A stretch of 64,000 bases of DNA from contig NZ_CP069526.1 in assembly GCF_016889705.1 (NCBI RefSeq), positions 9,576,001 through 9,640,000 of the forward strand, given 5' to 3'. Below, piece after piece: positions 53,801 through 62,800 of this stretch (positions are counted from its first letter, which is position 1; each line of letters starts with the position of its first letter). A model generated the notes under the pieces. That model saw only the letters and a program-made list of their open reading frames with translations. It did no database searches and was not told the DNA's origin. The translations under genes were made by a program, and so were the position numbers. The DNA comes from Amycolatopsis sp. FDAARGOS 1241 (GTDB taxonomy: Bacteria > Actinomycetota > Actinomycetes > Mycobacteriales > Pseudonocardiaceae).

Positions 53801-56800
53801 TCCGCCGGACTGAATGCCGCCGCCGGGTCCAACGGTACGGCGAACTCGAACACCGCTGAGGGTTCGAAAGCGAACACCCTCGGCGGGCCGAACATCACCG
53901 CCGGTCGGAACGTCACTGCTGGGTCCAACGGCCCGGCGAACTCGAGCACCAATCCCACAGCAAGTTCGAATACGAACACCAGTCCGAACGGCACCGCAAG
54001 TTCGAACATCAACACCACCACCGCCAACACCGGCTCGAACCCGAAGTTGGGCGGAAATCAGAACGCCAACTCATCCTTGAACACTGATACGGGCGCCAAC
54101 AACGTCCCTGCTGCCACCGCCGGCCCGACGCCCGCCAAGTCGGTGCCCCCGCCGGTGGCGGGGAGCGTGGGTGGGGTCAAGGCGACGTCGGGGCCTGGGG
54201 CGAACATCTCGGCGAGCCCGAGCACCAGTGGCGACGGTCCGACCGTGACTCCCCGCAACACTCCTGCCGCGATACCGCCCGCGCCGAACACCATCGTCTC
54301 GCCCACAGCCGCGTCGGCAACCCACACCGCTTCGCCGAATCCGGCACCGAAGACCGCCAGCGGGACGAAGGCCGACACCTCTGCGAAGTCAGACCCGGCG
54401 ACGACCTCCGACGCCAAGCCGACCTCCACCCCGACACCAGCACCGAAGATCGACACCACACCGACGCCCGCGCCCAGCACGGAGCCGATGCCCGCCCCCA
54501 ACCCGAAGGCAACCTCCACTCCGGCGACGAACGTCGACACTAAGGTCACCCCTCAACCGGCGCGCAACACGGACGCCAGCAGCGACCCGAAGACCGGCAC
54601 GAACGTCGACCCGAAGCTCACCATCGACCCCGCGACCGCCTCGAAGGCCGATCCGAAGACCAGCAGCGAGTCCGACCCGGTTCCAGCTCCGCCTCGCACG
54701 GTCAAGACCGGTATTCCCACCGAGGTGGCCAGCGACACGAGGACTGGCACGAACCCCGACACCAACGCCACCACGAATCCCGGCCCGAATCCCAGCCCCA
54801 AGACCAGCACCAAAACCGGCCCCGCCCCGGCGTTTTCACGCACGGTCAAGACCGGCCGCGGGCAGCCGGCTGAATTCCCCGGCCGCAAGCTCAAGACCAC
54901 CACGAACCTCGACCCCGAGACCAGCATCAACACCGAGCCCACCCCGGCTCCCAAACCCCCGGTCGACACACGCCGCGGGCGCCCGACCGAGCACCTCGAC
55001 AAGCACACGACCGGCACCGACCCGATCCCCACCGGCCCGCCGCCGGGGCGGTTCTCGGCCTCCCACGCGCCGCCGAAGCCGGACGGGTGGCGCGACGCCC
55101 GGGCGAACCCGGGCCGGTCGCCGAAGCGGTTGCCCGGGCCGCAGGAGTGGGGCAACCGGCGCGAGACGGCGCCGTCGGCGCGGTTGGTGCTTGAGCGGTT
55201 CGACCCGAAGAAGACGATCGCGCGGCAGTTCGACGGCGATGGGCTCAAGGGGGGCCGGCTCGAGGGCGCCGCGACGCACATCCGGTACGACGTGCGCCGC
55301 TTCGAGGTGGCGCCGGGGGTGTGGGTGCGGGAGTTCACCGTGCTGCTCGAGCTCACGTCGTCGACGCGTTCCGTGTCGGTAAGCGCGCGCAACAAGCTCG
55401 CGCAGGACCTGCAGAACCACCTCGACAACACCGTCAACCAGCACTACACCCTGCCCGGCGGCGACCAGCTCCACGTGCGGATCGACGCCAACGCCACCAA
55501 CGATCCGGCCGACGACAGCTGGACGTCCGACCCGTCGCGCGGCGTCCCGGTCAACATCCACGACTCCACCAAGGACAAGGGCACGCCGCGGACCGACCAG
55601 ACCAACTGGGACGTCAACGACAACGCCACGGGTCTCACCCACGAGATCATGCACTTCATCGGCCTCGGCGAGGGCTACCGGAACACCACGCTGCTGTTCA
55701 ACCGCACCGACCAGATCGGCGTCATGGGCCGCGACGCCTGGACCGACTCGTCGCTGACCGACGACAACCTGGCGAATATCGAGGACCTCTCCCGCCAGGC
55801 CGTCATCCACGACCATCACCTCGGCGACCCCGACGCCAAACCGAACCGCCCGTACCGGCCACCACCGTCCACTCAGGATCCTTCGCCACGGACGAACCTG
55901 CACACCCCGGAGGAGGCGCCGAACCAGTCGGTCGTGATCAACGGCAAGGACGTCCCCGCCGAGCCGGGATCCACCGTCGCGCGCGACGTCTTCGGCCCGG
56001 CGCAGCACGAGCTGCTCGGTACCCACGGCCTGGAGGGTGTGTACGTCGGCTCCCACGGGCCCGGCAACTTCCACCTCGCGGTGCGCGCCAGCATCTCGGA
56101 GGACGCGCCCCGCGAGCATGCGCGCATCACCGCCGACCTCGACAAAGCCCGCACGCAAACCGACCCCGACGCCCTCGCCGCCGCCGGCGGCGTTCGCGTG
56201 CACGTGCTCAACCCCGACGGCTCCTGGACGAGCCACGGGCCCGAGACCGGCCGCCCGGTGCACGTCGTCAAGACCACTGTGGACGGACATGACACCTACC
56301 TCGGCACGAAGGAAAACGTCCACATCGGACGCGCCAAGGTCAGCTACCCGGGGCCCACCGCGCTGCTGGACAAGAAGGACGTGAAGCGGGGACAACAGTT
56401 CGACAAGGAGAAGCGCAAGGTTCTGCACCGCGGCGAGTTCGAGGTCGAGACGATCCGCGGCGAGCACTACGTGCGGATGTACACTGCCGTGCTCAACCCG
56501 GCACAGTCGGACTCGGAGCACAAGGACGTCCATCAGGACCCCGACGGTAAAGTCACGCCGTTCTCGGGTAGCAAGGGCGGCATCTTCTGGGTCGGCGGTG
56601 GCCGCCCGATGCGCGCGGTGCAGTGGACGTCGAAGTACGAAACGGACCCGAACCTCAAGCCGGGGATGCAGCCGGTCCTGCGGTCGTTCCTCGTGCCGAT
56701 CGACACGTTCACCAAGGTCAGCAAAGAAGCGACGGTCGAGGCGCTGTCGCAGGACAACACGCTCGCGATGAACGTGGACCAGACCGGTGACGTGAACCAG

Positions 56801-59800
56801 TTCGGCCTGCGCGGCCGGCACTTCGAGGAAATGCAGAAGAACGCGCTCAAGGGCTCGCTCGTCACGTACTCCGCGAACCAGAACTACGAACTGCCGCACC
56901 TGGCCGGGCGCCGCGAGGACATCGCCGACCTGCACACGCGGCTCGGGCTGCCGCCGAACTTCCGATCCGACGAGCTCGGCAAGGACAACGACCCGTGGTT
57001 CGAGTGGACAAAGGACAAGGGCGAGGACCGCAAGTACTTCCGCAACGACCCCGAGAACCTGCGCGCGCTCGCGAAGAAGCTTTCCGAGCTGTACCACACG
57101 CACCTCGAGCTGAAGGGCGGGCCGAAGCAGGACGCCTACTCCGCCCCGGCGGCTTACTCGATCCCGGCCGACAAGGGCGGCAAGAGCAAACACGCCGAAC
57201 CGAGTACGCGTGAGCAGCGCGAGCAGGACCTGAACGTCTTCCTCAACACGCGCGGCCCGTCCGGTTCGGTGATCAAACAGCTCACCGACGGGATCGCGGA
57301 CACGCTCGGTGCGGACCTCGACCGCGGGCCGGACACGGTGGCGCTGGACGGGAACACCGTGCGCACCGCGGTCGTGACCGCGGCGAAGAACATCGGCGGC
57401 ACGCTCAAGGACGTCGTCAACAAAGAGTTCCGGGCGCTGCACACGCACCCGGTGACGAAGTACGTGTCCCCCGAAGCCAAGATCGAATCACTCGAGAAGA
57501 TGCGTCAGGTGATGGCCGACCGGAAGCTGGTCGACGCCATCGCGAAGAACACCGCCGAGCAGGTCACCAAGTCCACTCTGGACTCGATCGGTGCGAACCG
57601 CGGTGTCGAGGGCCCCGGCGGCTTCAGGGAACGGCTGACCACCGCCGTCGAGAAGGCGGTGAAGGACCAGTTCACCATCACCGACGCGAAGTTCTCTCCC
57701 GCGATCGAGGACGGTTTCAAGAACAACGCCGGAGCGAGGAAGAACTACTTCGCCGGCAACCGCGCCGACGCGGTCGCGGCCGAGGTGGCCAGCGCGCTCA
57801 AGAACGCCGATCTCGAGAAGCACGCCCAGGAGTCGGGGCTCGGCTTCGACCGGGAGACGGTGAAGCGCCGGCTCTCCGAGGGCGTCTTGCCGGAAGCCGT
57901 CTGCGACGTGACGACGAAGAACCTGGTCGGCCTCCACCGGGATCAGCTCCAGCACGAGTTCGAGAACGGCCTGGCGAACGCGGCGGCCAAGGTGCGGGCG
58001 AGTCTCGACACGGACCCCGTGCTGAAGTTCACGACCGAGGCCCAGCGCCGGCACCTCGCCGACCAGGCGGGCCAGGTGCTCAACCCCGACACCGTCAAGG
58101 GGATCACCTTCACCCCGGTCTCCCAGCACGAAGTCGACGAATTCATGGCGAAGGTTCCCCACCACGCCACCCAGGCGGAGATCGGCGCGGCCATCGCCAC
58201 GGACGAGAAGCGCGTGAAGGCCGACTTCAACACACGTGAGAACACCTACGACCCCACCACCAAGGCGGTCGGCTCGAAGACGTTCGACAACGAGTACAGC
58301 GAATTCACCGAGAAGGGCCACCTGCAACTGCACCCGCGGGGCGAGTTCGAGCGCCACCAGCGCATCGGCGCCGGGCTCGACACTGTGATCGGCGACGAGC
58401 TCGGCAAACCCGACGACCACCGGGGCGCCGAGCGGATCCTCGACCACCTCGTGCGGGAACTCGACGGGCCGAACCCCGATTACCACGAGTCGCTCCGGCG
58501 CAAGTTCGACGAGGTCGTGGCGGTGGCAGGCAAGCACAACCGCTACCGCATCGACGACAAGGCGACCAAGCCGAACACCTTCGGCGAGCACGCGCAGATG
58601 GTGCTCAACCAGTACCTGCGCCTGACCCGCGGCGAACAGGACGCCGGCCGGTTCGTCTCGCGCGACGCGCTCGCCAAGGCGATCCTGTTCCACGACATGG
58701 AGAAGCAGAACTCCAAGAACCAGTTCGGTGACGGACAGCAGCAGCACCACAACGAACCGGAGCACCGCGGCGCGGTCGAGCAGCTGAACCGACACGAGGG
58801 CCTGTGGAAGTCCGAACGCGACTTCCGTATCGCGCGAGCGATGGTCGACGCCGACCCGTTCGGCTTCTACTTCCGCGGCATGGGCGGTATCGACGCGAAG
58901 GCCGCGTACGACTTCGTCACCAAGCTCGCGCACGACGTCGGCGGGCCCGGCGGCAAACCGGTGCGAGCGGAGGACGTGCGCAACCTCTTCACCGAGTTCC
59001 ACCAGTACTACCAGGCGGACTTCTCCTCGTACTACGCCGACAGCCACTTCGTCCGGGACGGCAACGTCGTCAAGTTCGGCGACAAGTCGGGCCTGTCGGG
59101 GCTCAAGGAGTCACATCAGCACGGCCCGCTCGTCACGACCGACAACGGCCACCGGTTCGAGTACGGCACCGAGTACGAGGCCAAATACCAGGAGCTGAAG
59201 AAGCTCTTCGACGACGCCGTGGACGAGGAAGCGGAGCAGGACCGCACCGTCCTGACCGAAGACACGGACGGCGATCCGAAGGACGGCGGCTCGAAAGACG
59301 ACGAGGAAAAGGGCTCCGGCGACAAGGACTCCGGCAACAAGGACTCCGGCGAGAAAGACCCGGACAAAAAAGCCGAGCCCGACACCCGCCCCCTCACCCA
59401 GCGCCTCCCCGAATACGCCCGCGACGGCCAGGCCCTCGGTGCCCTCGTCGTCACCGGTCATCAGGGCGTCCAGGACGTCGGCACCACCATCACCCGGCTG
59501 GTCCACGGCATGGACCGGCGCGCGAACCCGCCGGCGATCGCGGGCCTGGACGCGATCACCGGGACGCTGGAGGGCCCCGGGTTCGAGTCGTTCCTCGGTC
59601 CGGGACGCCGGTCGATGGTGCGGGTCGGCGAGAAGTGGTACGAGGTGCACGTCAAGGCGAACCTCGATTTGGGCGCGGTGACCGCCGATGGCATCACGAC
59701 GCAGCCACACCCGACGATCGGCGACGTCAACGACCAGAACCAGGCCACACACGCCCAGGCGAGCAACGACACCGTCGCCAAGACGATCGGCACTTCGTAC

Positions 59801-62800
59801 TTCGCTTTGATCCCGCCGGGCGCCTACGTGTCCGTGGCACCGACGGTGCAGCTCGCGACCGCCGCGCAGGTGCACACGTCCACGGTGACCGGGACCGAGC
59901 AGCGCGTGATCCGGTCGGCCGGCGACGTGGACGAGGCCGACGTCAAGGTCACCTACTCGATCACGGTGACCAACCAGGACGGCAGCCTCGCCGGCTCCAC
60001 TGTGGACGGGCAGATGTCGCTGTTGCTGTCGCAGGACCTGGGCAACCTCGAGCCCCACGAGGTGAAGACACCCGCGAACCCGAAGGCCGAGTGGGCGGAG
60101 AACATCGAGCTCCTCACGCCCGAGGCGGTGCTGCTCGACGAGCAGGGGCTGTTCGACAAGGTCAGCAAGCTGCTGCACCCGTCGGTCACGAAGTTCGGTG
60201 CGCCGGGGCGCACGGCGCTGCGGGAGTTCGTCAGCGGCGGCGGCATCCGAGGCGTGCTGGGCACCGCGCTGCAGGGCGGCCCGGTCGTGTCGAACGACCT
60301 GCTCAGCCCCCACGGCAGCCACCGCGACGCCGTGCAGCTGCGGGCGCGGCCGAAGGACGTCGAGCTCGTCGGCGTGGTGCCGGGCGATTCCGAGCTGCGG
60401 TTCAACGATTCGGCGGTCAATGGCGGCAGCACAGCAGCGTCGTCCAAGTCCGGAGTGGACCTCGCGGTCACGGTCGGTGGCGGTGCCTACCTGCCGCGCA
60501 AGGTCGGCGGGCTCGTCGGTGTCACCGGGTCCGTGTCGTCGAAGGTGACGGAGACCGCGACGGCCGGGACGAGCGTCACCACGAAGAACACGGTCGAGGC
60601 GAAGGGCGACATCGGGCTCTACAAGGTGAAGGTCGACGTCGACGTCGTCACCTCCAGCGGAGAGAAGGAAACCGTGGCGGCCACCGCGTACGTCCGCCTG
60701 GGCCTGCCCGAAGCGAAGGCCCAGGGCCTGCCGGTGCCGGACGGCACCCGCCCGAAGCTCAGCGACGCGGGCAGCACGCGGCACGAGCCGCCGTACCTGG
60801 CCGCGGCCGCCGCGGCGGGGCACGTGCGCGCGGGCTCGTTCAGCCCGGCCGCGAAGGTGCAGGCGCAGATCGAAACCGCGCTGCGTGACCGGCCCGGCAT
60901 GGCGAGGTTCCTGCCCGCCTGGGCCAGCGGCCGCGACGCGCGCACGGACTCGAGCCGCGACGTCGGCGAACGGCTGGCGAACCTGCGCAAGCTCACAGCG
61001 GCGTTGTCGCCCGCCGCGCTGAAGTCCAAGATGGACAGTCTGCTCGGTCCGGGCGTCTCGGTGCAGCTCAAGCGCCGCGGGTTGTTCACCGACGAGTACC
61101 TCAGCGTGACGGTGAAGGCGAAGCTCTCGCCGGGCCGCCACCTCGGTCAAGCCACGGGGCGCTCGGTGAAGGGCTCCGTCGCCACCAGCCCGTCGATGTC
61201 CAGCGCCACGGCGGTGGACAGGAGCTGGTCGCTCGGGCTCGAAGGCCGCATGGTCATCCCGACAGCGTCGCCGCTCACACAGGTGAGCGTGAGCCCCGCG
61301 GTCGTGCCGGTGCAGTACAGCAACGCGACCACCTGGAAGAACTCCGGTGGTCCCACCGTCACGACGACCTTCGGCACGAGCGGCAGTCCCGATGCGCAGG
61401 TCTTCGAGCACGACGTCGAGTTCGAGGTCGAGATCACCAGCTACACCCGCAACCGCCCGTGGGTGAAGCGCCTCACGCCGGGGTCGCCGTTCCGCGTGAC
61501 GCCCAAGGTGTCCACTGTGGCCAAGACGGGTGACCCGGCGCTGCCGAAGATCTCCGGCAAGGTCGACCTGTGGGTCAACGACGGCTCGGCGCTCAAGAAG
61601 GACCCGAAGGACTTCCTTCCGGGCAACCCTGAAGTGAAGAACTTGACCGGCACTGTCCCGGCCATCGACGACCTGCTGACCACCAAGCCGGCGGCACCGC
61701 CGAACTTCCTGCACGTCGAGGCCTTTACCGGCACTGAATCGCTGCGCGACGCGGCCCTGCGCCAGCTCGAACGCGCGGCCGGCGGCGACGGCGTGCTCGG
61801 CCTGCCCGGCGGCGAAGCCCGCAAGCGCGTGGACAGCATGTTCTCGCCCGAGACGTTCCGCGGTGGCCTGCCGAAGTTCCTGCGCCAGGGCGCGCGCTCC
61901 GGCGGCTTCCGCTACGAGCGCCGCGTGGCCGACCGCGTCGGCGGGCTCGGCATGGACGTGTCGCTCAGCAACCCGAAGGTCGTCGCCGCGACGGACGCGG
62001 GCGGCAGCGAGACGACGTTCGCCGGCGGCGCGAAGGCCGGGTTCGAGCAGTCGAACAAGAAGTCGCTCGAGGGCAATGTGCAGCTCGGCGTGACCATCCG
62101 TCCCGACGGCAGCAACGCGCACGGCCAGGGGCAGCTCTTCACCACGGCCAAGTGGAGCCCGTGGACGCGGACGTCGGGCGGCTCGAAGGAACTCGGCGCG
62201 AGCGTCGACCACGTCAGCCGAGCGAACGCGAAGGGCCGCACCGTGCTGGTGCAGTATGACGCCGACGTGCGGCTGGTCGCCGAGAGCCGCCAGGAGAGCG
62301 TGGTCAACGGCTCGACCTCACGCGCCGGCGCCGACGTGAAGCTGCCGGGCGCGGTGTACGTGCGGATGACCGAGGACCAGGCCCGTGAGCAGGGCCTGCT
62401 GCCGAAGGTCGACGCGCGGACCGACCCGCCGGCCACGATTGCGCCGCCCGCGCTCGTCGACGGTCGCTCCAGCGCACTCGGTGCCGCGGTCGTCGAAGAC
62501 GCGCCGGACCTGTCGCAGCTCATCCGAGACGCCCGCGCCAACCTCGGCCGCACCGGCGGCAAGCTCTTGCCGAAGTCGGTGCTCGACGACTCCATGACCA
62601 ACCTGCAGCGCACGCTCGACCTTGCCGCGCCCGACAGCGTCACCTCCCTGGTGGACAGTGCGCTCGACGGCGGCGCACCCCTGCTGTTGCACGACGCAGG
62701 CGTGCTGTCCACCGACACCTACCAGGTGCTGCTCAAGGCGACGATCACCAAGACCGGCTTCGCCGGTCTCGTCAACGACGGCGGCGAAGTCGACCACGTC

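Noticed and set aside
59111-62212. Minus-strand frame of 1033 codons opposite the giant effector
   Set aside because: Antisense composition without motifs; the plus frame is continuous over 13 kb with a strong ribosome binding site.
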